Of a stretch of 64,000 nucleotides of DNA, positions 46,677 through 60,709 are shown piece after piece. This DNA is from Okapia johnstoni. Its lineage: Eukaryota > Chordata > Mammalia > Artiodactyla > Giraffidae. The position numbers and the translations under genes were made by a program. The first letter of the stretch is position 1, and every line of letters starts with the position of its first letter. The notes beneath the pieces were generated by a model, which saw only the letters and a program-made list of their open reading frames with translations, did not search any database and was not told where the DNA came from. The stretch covers positions 25,766,001 through 25,830,000 of the forward strand of contig CM044314.1 in NCBI GenBank assembly GCA_024291935.2, written 5' to 3'.

Positions 46677-49600
46677 GTTTTGTTAACAATATTGTGTGTG
46701 AGATTGGTATGGCTGGTAGGGAGCTGATTAGAGATTTAAATAACATTAACCCAATTAAAGGCATCCCAGGAATGTATAGTCCTCTAACTTGGCAACAATA
46801 GCATCTCTGCAGTCTGATAAAGCTCAAGTGACATGCAGGCTAGCATGAATGCTAAAATTTTTAATGCAATTAGTCTGTGAAAATCACACAATTCTTAAGC
46901 CCTACTTTTGTGCTTCTAACTGCACTTTCTCAGCCTACAGACTAATGCTTCCCCCACCCCCACCCCCTGCTGCTTTCCATTTTCCCGTGATTTAGAACAA
47001 ATATTTGCCTTGGTAACCACTTCCCCTAGTTACTCTCTTGGCTGATTTTCTGCACAAAGAACCGAAAGGCATGTAACCCCAAGGGAGGCAGTTATTTTAG
47101 ATTTTACAAAGGAGTCAGTTAACATTTTTCAACACTCCCTTCTTTGTCTTAAAGAAAGCTCTGGTTTTGTTTCATTTTCATCTGGAGACTTAAATGACAC
47201 CAAGCAAAGCCTACTTAGTTTAGATTTCCAGGTAAAATGTTTCAAATTTTAAGTTTCTACTAAAGCGTGTGGAATGGTTTTAATATTTGGGTGTTTTGTA
47301 TTGCAAATATGTTTAGCACTTGAGGAAATTAGCTCTTACTAATAGATTTTTAAAGTTTAAAGTGTACATTATTTTGTTTACTTGTTTTTTTTTTTTCAGG
47401 ATGACTACTTCTGAAGTATTTAATACTTTATGAAATTAGGATTAAGTGTATTTTTGTATGTTTAAAAAGAACTACTTGTTCAATAGAAGTATAAGTTGGT
47501 TTGAAAATTTCATTCTTTTCTATTTTAAAGTCCTAAAGAGCATAAAAGATTAATTAAAAATGTTTTTCATTTTAAGCCTACTAAGTTAAGTTAAAATGGA
47601 TAATAGGTACCTTGTGGCTTTGTGTAGAAGATTAAAATTGAATTTAAACCCTTTTAAAGCTTACTTAAGACAGCTGGTGAACAACTTTAATGAAAAAAAA
47701 AAAGTTAATCAAGATTTACAGATGATATTTAATGTTGGGATAAACACAAAAAATACTAAAAAGAAAGACAATTTTACTTGATCAAAATAATGCCTACAGT
47801 GGCTAGATCCACTGTGTCATAAAAGTTTACCTCTAGAAACATATTCACTCAATTATAAAGTAAATATTAAATGTAATGTTAAATTTTATAAATCACTGAA
47901 AATAACAAAGGCCTAGGCACCAATGACAAAATTAGTATTGAGAGGCCACTTCATAAAAATTATTTAAACATTTCAATGAGACTATTTAGAGTCTAATTTT
48001 GTTAAAATTAAGATAGCTCTGTAAATTTATTTCTGTACATATCTATTTAGACTTCTGTATAAGCAAAAATGAGCCAATTTGGGGCAAGGGAGACAAAGAG
48101 ATAGGTAGGGATAATGGGAGAAGGGTGAGCTTGGGCAGTACTCTTGTTACGTTAACAGGCTCAGGGACAACATGATGCCTGAGACACTCATTAAGTTTAC
48201 CTCCAGAGCCCTTAGATCCAGGGACTAACTCCTCATAACTCTCACCTACCATAGAATGGAGAGTTACATATCCAACTGTCAACTGTCAAAGCAAGAAAAT
48301 CTCCATGTACAGATTATTTTATGTAGAACACAGAATTTACACTATCACAGTTCACCTCCCCTGCCACTTAGCAGATTATACTTCTACTCTGTCTCACGGG
48401 CCAACTGCTTTCCCCTGCTGCTGTCATCATTTATTCCCAACATATTAGCTTGCTCTCTGAATTGACTTTTACAATTTCAGCTGCCAATCAGCTAGGAAAT
48501 TTGCTTCTCCCTCACATTTTGCAAGTTAGTTTTTTAAGAAAGTAATGTAGATTACAAAACATTGTTCTAATATAGTTTCATCTCAATGACCTACCGTAAA
48601 GGGTTTGAAATGCAGTAATTAATGTACATATATACTGAAAAAAAGATTGCATGCTGAGGTTAGTTGACATGAAAATACCTTAGAGGCTGCCATTTGTTGA
48701 ACTAACGTAAAGTGGTGACAAGTCAGCATATGACCCAAGTACAACCTGACTAGAGGAGGATAATTCTGGTGGATGAAGTTATAAAAAGAACTACCGAGAT
48801 TCAAGAGGGCAAGCTAAGCAAATATCACTTGTTTCCTCTCACCAAATACCTAGAAATAAGAGAAGATATATTACAAATAAATACACACATGGATACATAG
48901 CTATGTAGGAAATAAGAAGGGAAACTAGTGGTGAGACAGAAACCATGAGGAATCCTTCAAATACAAAGAGAAGATGTGAATGAATTTAAAGAGGATAAAA
49001 ACAGCCTTGATTAGGTATAGGAAAGAACTGAGTTAAAAGAATGTATGTGGAAAAGAAAGATATCTTCTACTTGGGAGTAAAAGATCCCAAGAAGGATACA
49101 TACAGAAGGAAAAAACAAACAAAAAACCCAGTACATTGTTAAAACTTCTGAATATTAAAAATAAGTTTAAGATCTGAAAAGAACCTCTTCAGAGAGAGGA
49201 AAAAGGATTTATTACAAAGAGATGAGAATCAGATTCAAGTTAAACTTTTCATCAATAAGAGCAGATATAAAAAAACAAATAGAACAATACATATAAAGTA
49301 TTGAAGGAAAATGATTTTAAAATCATAATTCTATTTCCAACTAAATAAAATGATATTTTCTGATATAAAAGAATTCGAAAAAATTTACAATCCAAAACAT
49401 TCTCTCAAAGAAAGAGGATATATTTTCAGCCAAATAAAACTAATCTGAGGGGACTTCTGCTTCTCATAATTGCAGTCTAGGCGATTTAGACTGCTGAGAA
49501 CTATTTTTTTTTAAAGTAGGAAAAATAACAGAGCCAATATTTAGGACAAAACTAAAATCCAAAGAGCTTTTCTTCTGGAGGCATCTGTGGAACCAAAAGA

Positions 49601-49979
49601 GGTGACTGAGAAGCTTAGTATAGCTTTAAAGCAGCCTCTCAAGTCATGACAGAAACAAAACTCAAGGAAAGGAGCAGGAAGTAGCAGGGGTGGTAGGGAA
49701 AAGTGATGCTGATGAAATCACCAGGCTTTGGTTTGGGACCTAAAATATAATTATTAACTAGATATAGTGAAACTCAGCTTCAAATCATGTAATTTATGGT
49801 TTATAGTACAGTTAATTTCATGTTTGAATGTAAATTCTTTTAGGATAAATAATACATCATTATAGGCTTCAAAGTATTTTCATAATTTTTCATATGTAAT
49901 GGCTGGCAGTCAAATACCATCAGGCATAAGAAGAAACAGAATAAAATGGCTAAAAACCTAAAAAGAAATAACAGACAAT
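46677..49979. other. 3.3 kb interval with no recognised gene
   Basis: AT-rich with no SINE, unusual for this window. It includes T13 at 47383-47395 and A-rich runs. The non-coding first exon and promoter of ECM2 could lie here or between here and 55294, but no CpG-rich or TATA-led promoter is distinguishable. Confidence 0.4.
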
Positions 49980-49993
49980 AGAAGTAGACATAT

Positions 49994-50265
49994 GCTGCTG
50001 CTGCTAAGTCGCTTCAGTCGTGTCTGACTGTGTGCGACCCCATAGACGGCAGCCCACCAGGCTCCCCCGTCCCTGGGATTCTCCAGGCAAGAACACTGGA
50101 GTGGGTTGCCATTTCCTTCTCCAATGCATGAAAGTGAAAAGTGAAAGTGAAGTCGCTCAGTCGTGTCCGACTCTTAGCAACCCCATGGACTGCAGCCTAC
50201 CAGGCCCCTCCATCCATGGGATTTTCCAGGCAAGAGTACTGGAGTGGGGTGCCATTGCCTTCTCC
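49994..50265 (-). mobile_element. Bov-A2 SINE (dimeric), antisense
   Basis: Two Bov-A monomers joined by a GAAAGTGAAAAGTGAAAGTG linker, with a (GCT)n head that is the antisense of the AGC tail. Flanked by AGAAGTAGACATAT (49980-49993) and AGAAGTAGCCATAT (50266-50279). Confidence 0.96.
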
Positions 50266-50279
50266 AGAAGTAGCCATAT

Positions 50280-50586
50280 AAAGGGTCCCAAAATGGAGTT
50301 GTCAGACTCAGAGTTAAATAAATGTGATTACCATGTTGAAAACATGAAAGATTAAAAATTTCAGTAGAGAATCAAAAAGAATAAAAACCCATTGAAAACC
50401 TGAAAAGCTAAGAAACCACAAAAACAGAAACAAGGAAGTCGATGGATGGATTCAACAGTGGATAAACCACAGCTAAACAGATAGTAAATGGAAAAGAGGT
50501 TAGTGGAATAACCAGGATCAATCACAGGGTGACAGAAGGATGAAAAATATGAGAGAAAATGACATTAAAGACATAATGAGAAGACT
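50280..50586. other. Interval with no recognised feature
   Basis: A-rich unique sequence between two SINEs. No coding signal. Confidence 0.45.
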
Positions 50587-50597
50587 ATCATACATGT

Positions 50598-50809
50598 GAG
50601 CTTCCCTGGTGGCTTAGATGGTAAAGCATCTGCCTGCAATGCGGGAGACCGGGGTTCAATTCCTGGGTCAGGAAGATCCCCTGGAGAAGGAAATGGCAAC
50701 CCACTCCAGTACTCTTGCCTGGAAAATTCCATGGATGGAGGAGCCTGGTGGGCTACAGTCCATGGGGTCGCAAAGAGGTGGACACCACTGAGCGATTTCA
50801 CTTCACTTC
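50598..50809 (+). mobile_element. Bov-tA SINE, first unit of a two-SINE cluster
   Basis: GAGCTTCCCTGGTGGCTTAG head to GACACCACTGAGCGATTTC and CACTTCACTTC tail. It is preceded by ATCATACATGT (50587-50597) and followed by the same 11 bases (50810-50820). Confidence 0.95.
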
Positions 50810-50820
50810 ATCATACATGT

Positions 50821-50941
50821 TGGAGAAGGAAATGGCAACCGACTCCAGTATTCTTGCCTGGCGAATTCCATGGACTGAGGAGCCTGGTGGGCTACAGTCC
50901 AAGGGGTCGCAAAGAGGTGGACACAACTGAGTGACTAACAC
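50821..50941 (+). mobile_element. Bov-A monomer, second unit of the cluster
   Basis: It starts at GGAGAAGGAAATGGCAACC, lacks the tRNA-like head and ends ACACAACTGAGTGACTAACAC. It lies between the second (50810-50820) and third (50942-50952) ATCATACATGT copies. Confidence 0.92.
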
Positions 50942-50952
50942 ATCATACATGT

Positions 50953-51346
50953 CATTGTAGTTCTAAAAATAAAAAGGAGAGAGAAGCAGGAGAGTATTAT
51001 TTGAAGAGGTAAGGGCTAAGAAGTTTCCAAATTTGATGAATATAAGATCACAGATTCAAAAAGTGCTATGAATCCCAAATAGAGAATATCTTAAAAGCAG
51101 CCAAAAAAACTTAACTTTAAAGGAAAAATAATTAGATTGACAGATGACTACTCAATACAAAATATGGAAAAAGAAGACATTGGAGTGAAATCTTCAAAAC
51201 GCTAAAACACTTGTTAACCTAGAATTCCATACTTAGTAAATACATTCTTTCAGAATGAACATAAGATATGAACATTTTCATATAAACAAACATACAAAAG
51301 AACTGGTCACCAGTAGTCTTGCACTAAAAAGGAATTACTAAAAGGT
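50953..51346. other. Interval with no recognised feature
   Basis: A-rich unique sequence. Confidence 0.45.
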
Positions 51347-51357
51347 ATTCTTCAATT

Positions 51358-51632
51358 GGAGAAGGCAATGGCAACCCACTCCAGTACTCTTGCCTGGAAA
51401 ATCCCATGGACGGAGGGGCCTGGTAGGCTGCAGTCCATGGGGTCGCTAAGAGTTGGACACGACTGAGCGACTTCACTTTCACTTTTCACTTTCATGCACT
51501 GGAGAAGGCAATGGCAACCCACTCCAGTGTTCTTGCCTGGAGAATCCCAGGGACGGGGGAGCCTGGTGGGCTGCCGTCTATGGGGTCGCACAGAGTCGGA
51601 CACAACTGAAGCAACTTACCAGCAGCAGCAGC
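51358..51632 (+). mobile_element. Bov-A2 SINE (dimeric)
   Basis: Two Bov-A monomers joined by CACTTTCACTTTTCACTTTC, with an (AGC)n tail at 51621-51632. Flanked by ATTCTTCAATT (51347-51357) and ATTTTTCAATT (51633-51643). Confidence 0.96.
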
Positions 51633-51643
51633 ATTTTTCAATT

Positions 51644-53254
51644 AGGAAGAAAATAATCCTGATAGAAGACTGGAGATGCAGGAAGAAATAAGGAGAAAGA
51701 AAAAGGATAAATATTTACATAGATATAAACCAATAATTCTTAACTGGAGGCAGACTGATTCTTTCCATATCCCAAGACACATATTGTAATATTTGAAGAT
51801 ATTTTTGGTTGCTATAACTGAGAGGAAGGTGGTAGTGGTATCTGCTGGTTAGAAGCCAGGGATGCTACTATATATACAAGGGCCAGCTCCCACCTCCATT
51901 ACAAAAAAGAATTATCTGAAACAAATGTTAATAGTGCTAAGACTAAGAGAGCCTGATCTAAATGAACTGTGAGCATAAAATCATCACCATTGTCTTTTGA
52001 ATAAAGAACTAAAATATGTAACAAAAGTAGTAGATGTGCCAGAATGAGGTAAGCAAAGTTAAACTTGTCCAGGAATAGGTAAAGGTATTAATTTATATTA
52101 GACTTGATAAGTCAAGGATGTATGTGGTAATCTCTACAAAGAACATGAAAGGAAAAAGTATATAATTACTAATGGAATAATGAAAACAAAGCAGCAAAAA
52201 ACAAGCAAGACTGAAAAAATATAAAAAATACACAACAGGCAAGACAACTAGAAAACAGATAGTTGGAAAATAGATTTCAATCCAAAGATATCAAATGTTA
52301 CAATAAATACAAATAGACAAAATATTCAATTAAAAGGTCAAAGATAAAAATTGTCATATCACACTAAAAATGATACGCTAATAGAAAGTATACTGAAAAT
52401 ATGAAAGGCTGAAAGTAAAATAATGCAAAAATATATTAACCAACCAGGGATTGTACACGGGCCACTGGCAGTGAAAGGGTAGAGTATCAACCACTGGGTT
52501 GCCAAGGAATTCTCACAGGAGTGTTTATAATAAAAGAAAAATGAAAAAAAATTAAATATCCATCACCAAATTGTTACATAACTTAAGGAATGAAAATAGA
52601 GTGCACAGACCACATGCATTTACAAACATTGCTATATATGTCCATATGACCACAACTTATTACTGAATGGAAAGAAAACAAGTTGTACTAAAACATATAT
52701 AGCATAGTTCATTTATATTTAACTATATATGTTCATACATGTTTAGGAGGCATCTTGAAAGATACTCTTAAACTAGTGGTTGGGAAACTATGGCCCACAG
52801 GCCAAATCATGTTTTTCAAAGTGCCATCAGAACATAGTTGTGGCCATCCATTTACTTGTCCATTGCTATTTTGGGGTACAATAACAAAGTTGAGTAGTTT
52901 CAACAGAGATTGTTGTCTTCCAAAGCTGAAAATGTTTACTCTCTGGACCCTGAAGAAAAAGTATTCCTACCCTTGTAATAAACTATGAATTATGGTTAAG
53001 GCAACTTGTCTTTTATGCCTACATATCATTTTGAGTTTTTAAAAACTATATACTATTTTAAGAAACTTAAACACATCTTTAAAAGCATTGATAAAAAAGA
53101 TTAAGAACTCAGAGGAAAGATAACTGTGTAAATGTGGCTTTTATCTTTAAACCTCTTATGAGCCATGATGTGACCAACAACAAATTGTAGCTCAATCTAA
53201 GGAAGACTTTTCTGGCAGAGCAGTTTGAACATGGATGATGAAGAATTTCGCATT
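51644..53254. other. Interval with no recognised gene
   Basis: A-rich. A CHR-type antisense fragment is at about 52440-52515 (CCAGGGATTGTACACGGGCC to GGGTTGCCAAGGAATTC). At 52772-52990 there is a decayed MER-like block, also seen near 54478-54700 ('CAGGCCAAATCATG' versus 'GGCTAAGTCTGACCCACTGCC'). Confidence 0.45.
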
Positions 53255-53264
53255 AATGGAAAAG

Positions 53265-53540
53265 CTGCTGCTGCTGCTGCTAAGTCACTTTAGTCAGTCC
53301 GACTCTGTGCGACCCCATAGACGGCAGCCCACCAGGCTCCCCCATCCCTGGGATTCTCCAGGGAAGAACACTGGAGTGGGTTGCCATTTCCTTCTCCAAT
53401 ACATGAAAGGGAAAAGTGAAAGTGAAGTCGCTCAGTCGTGTCCGACTCTTAGCGACCCCATGGACTGTAGCCTACCAGGCTCCTCTGTCCATGGGATTTT
53501 CCAGGCAAGAGTACTGGAGTGGGGTGCCATTGCCTTCTCC
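53265..53540 (-). mobile_element. Bov-A2 SINE (dimeric), antisense
   Basis: A (GCT)n head, two monomers and a GGGAAAAGTGAAAGTG linker, ending GTGCCATTGCCTTCTCC. Flanked by AATGGAAAAG (53255-53264 and 53541-53550). Confidence 0.96.
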
Positions 53541-53770
53541 AATGGAAAAGTACAAAATTTATTGCTAAAATATTCCATCCACTTTTTTTTTTGATTAGTG
53601 TTACCAAGGTATATTTTCCATCCTTGTAATTTTAACCTGTTTGTATTTTTATTTAGCATGAGTTTCTCAAAGGCAGCATAGTGTTGGGTCTTAATTTTTA
53701 AAAATTCTACTTGGATAGCCTCTTCTTTTTAATTGTAGCAGTTAATGAATCCATATGCAATATGATTTAC

Positions 53771-53972
53771 AGGTGGCTCAGTGGTAAAGGATCTGCCTGC
53801 CAATGCAGGAGACGCTGGTTCGATCTCTGGGTTGGGAATATCCTCTGGAGAAGGGAATGGCAATCCACTCTAGTATTCTTAACTGGAATATCCCAAGGAT
53901 AGAGGAGCCTGGTGGGCTACAGTCCACGGGGTTGCAAAGAGTCAGACACGACTGAGTGACTGAGCACAACAC
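53771..53972 (+). mobile_element. Bov-tA SINE
   Basis: CAGGTGGCTCAGTGGTAAAGG head to CAGACACGACTGAGTGACTG end. Confidence 0.93.
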
Positions 53973-54724
53973 ATAGCCTCTCTGGGACCCCAGGTTTTGT
54001 TTCTTCAGCTCTGGGAGGTTGTGAGGCTCTACTTGGGTCTTCACCCTTGGCTTCAGCCTGGGAAGGAACTCCCTCCAGGCAGCGTGCAGGAGATTAATTT
54101 GGATTATCCCCTTTTCAGAGATTTCTGTTTTGTGCTACTCCATGTTTATGGTTTGAAAAAGTATTCATTTCTCAAACATGTTTTTCAGCTTTATCATGTA
54201 CCAGGCCCTGTACTGCTCTTGAGACCAGTTGATTAAAAGTTACTTTGTCTCTCTTACCTCTTTATAACTGGTATTAGTTTGCTATTATTCTTGTATGATG
54301 AAATTATGCTGCTTCCTTCCCAACAAAGAAAATTATAACACTAGAGAATAAAAGAATAGAACAGAAGCACTGGGAAAATAAGTTGTGGATGACGTTAGTC
54401 ACAGAAAGACTTGGCACACAGGTGGAGAAAAATCTCCGAAGTAATCTCTGGAAACCTATGACACAGTGGTCCAGAAAGGGGCTGGCAAATTACTGCCTAG
54501 TGGCTAAGTCTGACCCACTGCCTATTTTTGTAAATAGAGTTCTATAGGAACACAGCCACACCCACTTTTGTACATATTGTCTACTTCCATATTACAAGAG
54601 TTGAGTGGAGTAGTTATGACAAAGAATGCATGGCCTGTAAAACCTAAAATATTTACTATCTGGTTCTTTATAGACAGAAGTTTGCTCACGCCTGGTCTAT
54701 AAAGATAAAATACTAAAATTTCTT
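53973..54724. other. Interval with no recognised gene
   Basis: The 54478-54700 part resembles a dispersed old repeat also present near 52780 (GCTGGCAAATTACTGCC, CTGGTTCTTTATAGACAG). Family not assigned. Confidence 0.4.
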
Positions 54725-55113
54725 TGGACTTGCGTAGTGGTACGGTGGGTAAGAATTGGCCTGCCAATACAGGGGACATGGGTTAGATCCCTGGACCAGG
54801 AAGATTCCACATGCCGAGGAGCAACTAACCCAGCATGCCACAACTACTGGGCTGGCGATCTACAGCCCACGAGCCACAGCTTCCCTAGAGCCTTCCCTAG
54901 AGCCTTCCCTAGAGCCTGCACACCACAACTACTGAGCCCATGTGTTGGAACTACTGAAGCCTGAGCACCTAGAGCCTGTGCTTCACAACAAGAGAAGCCA
55001 CTGCAATGATAAGCCCATGCACTGTAATGAGCAGTAGCCCCCGCTCACCTGCAACTAGAGAAAGCATGGATGTAGCAATGAGGATCCAGTGCAGCCAAAC
55101 AAAAACAAAAACC
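54725..55113 (+). mobile_element. CHR-2 SINE with internal 12-bp triplication
   Basis: GGACTTGCGTAGTGGTACGG head to GATCCAGTGCAGCCAAAC tail. At 54880-54915 the unit CTTCCCTAGAGC is repeated three times exactly, an expansion not seen in the other CHR-2 copies here. Confidence 0.93.
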
Positions 55114-55294
55114 TTTGATTCTGAGAGAAAAATTCTAAATTCTGACTTGGCAGTAATAGTATAGCATTGAGCCCATATATCTATGTTTTATTTCTCAAAG
55201 ACTTGCTGCTGAGGGATATAGGCAATTATAAGCCAATTTTCAGAGGTAAAAATTTAGTCACTAACTCCAAAATTCTGTTTCACTTTCATCCTAG

Positions 55295-55690
<396 letters not shown>

Positions 55691-56619
55691 TAATCTACAA
55701 AGATAAATTTTGAAATAATTTAAAAAATAATTTATAGAATATACTTATAAAATTATTGGAAAAAAGAAAAACATTACTTATTCCACAACTATGTTTATAA
55801 AACCATACTTACTATTCAGTTTATTATTTGCAGTCTGTTTACTATGCCATGTAATTTAAACAGTTGTAATCATACTATATGTGTCATTTATCATGATAGG
55901 TTATCTAGGATACAGAAATAAATGATTCAGGTGAATCTATGAACTCACGGCTATTAAATATTTTCAACCAAATATGAAGTTAAGCCATTGAATTTATTTT
56001 ATATAGACGAAATTACGGAATTTTTTTCTCGAATTTTTAAAGTTTGAAAAGATTGGAAATTCTTCCAAAGATTTCAACTAGGCATTTATACACTAATATG
56101 TAATGGTCCACATTTTTCCAAGTTTGGAGGAAAAAGTAATTATATTATACATACGTTATCATTACATAAAACTCTCAGAAGACAAAAGAAAATATTACCA
56201 CATAATGTTATGTGACAAATACTTCATATTTGTCTCAAGAGGACCAAATGCTTCTAAATGATGTTATTGCCATGAAACTAACAGAAATAACATACAATTA
56301 TGATGAAAATAGACAATTTAGGTCATATTTACAACATGATTGGAGAGAAGAAAGAGCCTCAAGGCAGGGAATCTAAAATGATAATTATAGTGTACCTATA
56401 ACTCTTAAAGAATGATGAAGTCAATTTTTCTAATTATGTGGAAAGATATCCAAGCTATAATAACAGAAAATAAAAAGATTGAAAAGCAGTATGCATAACG
56501 TGATCTCAAATCTGTTTTAAAAGCATACAATATAGGGTGATGTGCATAAAATGTAGACAATATATACTAAACATTTCTAAATTGTTCTAAAATGTTTTCC
56601 AGTGGTCTGGAAAATAGAC

Positions 56620-57185
56620 TTTTTTTTTTTAGTTGCGATAAAATACACATAACATAAAACTTATCATTTAACCATTATATAATGTACAATTCAGTGACAC
56701 TTAGTATATTCACAATATTGTACAACCATCACCACTGCCTAGTTCCTGAACATTTTCTTCACCCTAAAAGAGAACTGCATACATATTAATAAGCACTTAC
56801 TCCCCATTTTCTCCTACCCACCTCCTCTCCCCCAAGTCCCTGGCAATCACTAATCTTTCTGTCTCTATGAATTTGCCTATTCTGTATATTTAATATGAAA
56901 GGAATCCTATAATACGTGGCCTTTTGTGTCTGACTGCTTTCACTTGGCCTAGTGTTTTCAAGGTTCACTCATGTAGTATGTACTTCATTCTTTTTTATGG
57001 CTGAATAATATTTCATTGCAGAGAAACACCATGTTTTGTTTATCCTTTCATCCACTGATGGATAAATGTGCTGTTTCCACTTTCTGGCTACTGTGAATAG
57101 CACAACTATGAATATTTGTGTACAAGTTTCTATCTGAATTCCTGTTCCCTTGGATATATACCTAGAAATGAATAGGGCTAACACA
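56620..57185 (-). mobile_element. Old L1 3' end, antisense
   Basis: TTTAGTTGCGATAAAATACA, CAATATTGTACAACCATCACC and GGCTGAATAATATTTCATTG. The - frame includes GIQIETCTQIFIVVLFTVARKW-like L1 ORF2 text at 57184-56969. Confidence 0.85.
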
Positions 57186-57584
57186 GTGGTGAGGGAGAGA
57201 AGGAGCCAAATGTGAGAGCTCTCTTGAGGGGACAGTGGCTCATCAAATGGAGAAGAGTTATCAGGACTAACATTAGCATTAGAAGGAAAACGTCACCTCT
57301 AATATTCAAATTGGCTGTCTAATGGCCTGCTTAGTTGACACACTTATCCATGTATGAAGAGAGAATAAGGTACTAAAACCCACTGCACTGTGCACTTTAA
57401 AAGGGTATTAGAATTGTATTTCAACAACACAACAATTCTAAAAACAGAGATAGCTGCAATGTATCATTGAGACTTCAATGCCAGAAGTACCACAAGCAAT
57501 AGCCTGATTTCACCTCTCCATCTGCACACTGGGAAGGGTACAGTGTGGGCTGGCTCATCATTAGTGCTGTTCTGGTTTTCTGCT

Positions 57585-57880
57585 CTCTGGCATGTTATGG
57601 AACTATACTGCTTTTTATCTTCTGAAGCTAGATGTAGCCATATAATTTGCCTTGGTTGAATGTAATTAGATACATTTAGAGCTTGTGTGTTATTTGCAAC
57701 CTCACATTCCCACTGCTGTGGCCATCAGGGTAGCCTGCTTGGAGACGAAGCCTATTGTTTGTCTTGACAAACAATATCTACATTGGATATCCAGCATGAA
57801 CAAGAAATAACTGAGATTTGAGGGTTATTTGTCGCTGTTATATAGCTCAGTCATCCTGACAGATGCAGGATGGAAAGCAC
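57585..57880. repeat. Unresolved ancient interspersed repeat
   Basis: CATCAGGGTAGCCTGCTTGGAG and ACTGAGATTTGAGGGTTATTTG followed by CAGTCATCCTGACAGATGCA resemble an old mammalian dispersed repeat with a 'cactgagatttgggggttatttgt' motif. I cannot name the family. Confidence 0.4.
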
Positions 57881-58415
57881 AATTTAGAGTCAAGTTACCA
57901 TGAGGAGGTCCACTCAGAGCCTAAGTAAGAGGGCTTGAGAGTACAACATGTGAAAAGCACTTCAAGAGGTTACATCGGGAGGAGGGGCTTGCATCTAGAG
58001 AGAATAAAGCCCAGTTCTCTCAGTCTATGTGCAGTTATTACTGCTAAGGTAATCCTTGGGAAACAAAGGCCATGGCCCAAGAGCAGTGGCTTTCTCCTGT
58101 GGTACTGCTATGCACAAAAAGATTATGCTATGAGGTTTTGTTGGCTGCTCACTGTCCCTTACCCTATGAGGCTGATGGGGTAGAGGACTCTCGAGAGAGA
58201 GAGGCTCAGGACTCCTTCAAGAAAAGCCTGGACAGTAGCTTATGAAATAAATGTGTGTTAGATAATTTGATGGGAAGAGATAGGGAATAGGGATGTTTTC
58301 TGTTGCCTATGATTAAGGCAGACTGTTTCCACACACACAGGATGATCACAGGGTAGCTATCCATGGAAGTCTCCTTCTAAGAAGAACTTCAGAACATTTA
58401 AGAACTGTATTTGGT
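57881..58415. other. Intronic sequence, nothing recognised
   Basis: The 82-codon + frame at 57935-58183 shows no domain. A short GA run lies at 58189-58204. Confidence 0.4.
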
Positions 58416-58429
58416 ATCAACTGCTTTGA

Positions 58430-58640
58430 GAATTCCTGATGGCTCAGTGGGTAAAGAACCTAATTCCAATGTGGGAGACACGGGATACACAGGTTTGATC
58501 CCTGGGTTGGGAAGATCCCCTGGAGGAGGAAATGGCAACCCACTCCAGTACTCTTGCCTGGAAAACCCCATGGACAGAGGAGCCTGGTATGCTACAGTCC
58601 AAAGGGTCGCAAAGAGTCGGACACAACTGAGTGACTAATC
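58430..58640 (+). mobile_element. Bov-tA SINE with target duplication
   Basis: AATTCCTGATGGCTCAGTGG head to GACACAACTGAGTGACTAATC, flanked by ATCAACTGCTTT (58416) and ATCAACTGTTTT (58641). Confidence 0.94.
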
Positions 58641-59793
58641 ATCAACTGTTTTACTAAGATAATATGACTTTTAAAAAAATGTTAGAAAATAAAAGTGTTT
58701 AATGAAACTGACTCCTTGGGAGATGAAACACAAGGTTTATAAAGGCAAGATCCAGAAATTCTCAGATATTTTTCAAAGGACTTGAACTATTATTCTTGAA
58801 ATACTGTGGTTATTTTGGAAAAATAAACTTGGATACACAGGAAAGATTTTAAGTGTTTCAATATGATAGCTTTAGTTTCCTTTTGCTAATTTTTTCCTAT
58901 TCTCCTTTTGCCTGTTTGTTGACATGTGAAAAAAATAACTCACAGACTTTATAATATATACTGAATTGAAATCGCCAGTAATTCTTTCAAATAATTATAT
59001 TTTGAGTTCTTTTTTTGGGGTGATTTATGTATGGTATTAAATAAAATCATGGAAATGATTAAGTAAATTTTTATATATTGATGAAAGAAAATCTATGTAC
59101 TGAGCTTGTTTTTCCCTAAAACTCTTCATTCAGAGGGTCTGGTCTGTGTCAAGTCTTCCCTGCTCTCTGCCAAAGATAATAAGTTAAATACAAATGTAGA
59201 TAAACTTTCTACTGTAATATATTATGTTCTTATCATCATGAAATAATAAAAAATACTCTGTGCATATCTCTAGGTTAAGAAAATATCATTTAATTACAGG
59301 ATATCTTCCATAGATCTCAAGCAGTAAAAATGATTTTAAGTACAGAGTCTGGGAGGAAAAGAGAAGAGGATTTTCTATAATTTTGAATTTCAGAGGATAC
59401 TTTTAGGCACATAGAGCTGAAAGAAAATCAGACAAATATAATAAAAGCCGATTTCACTATCATAAACAAGTAAAATATACACCTACATCATGTTTTTATG
59501 TCTGACAGTGTACAAATTCTTACATTATCAATAACCCCAATTAACTGAACAGTAGCTATTATAAAGGTATCATATCTGATTATTTTATAATCTCACAATA
59601 GGACTGTTTACCATTTTGTAACATATGGTAATATTATTCCCTCTTTAGTCACCAGATAGCATGATACCTTAGTAAAATAAGGCTTACAAACCAAACAAGA
59701 ATTGCCTATAATATCTTACAAAACACAAATAAAGTTTATTTATTTCTACTAAAATTATTCAAGCAAAAACGACAAGATGCATTTCATGTTTAA

Positions 59794-60709
<916 letters not shown>

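Noticed and set aside
50020..50355. Repeated short direct repeats that could suggest a CRISPR-like array
   Set aside because: The repetition is dimeric Bov-A SINE monomers, and the genome is eukaryotic.
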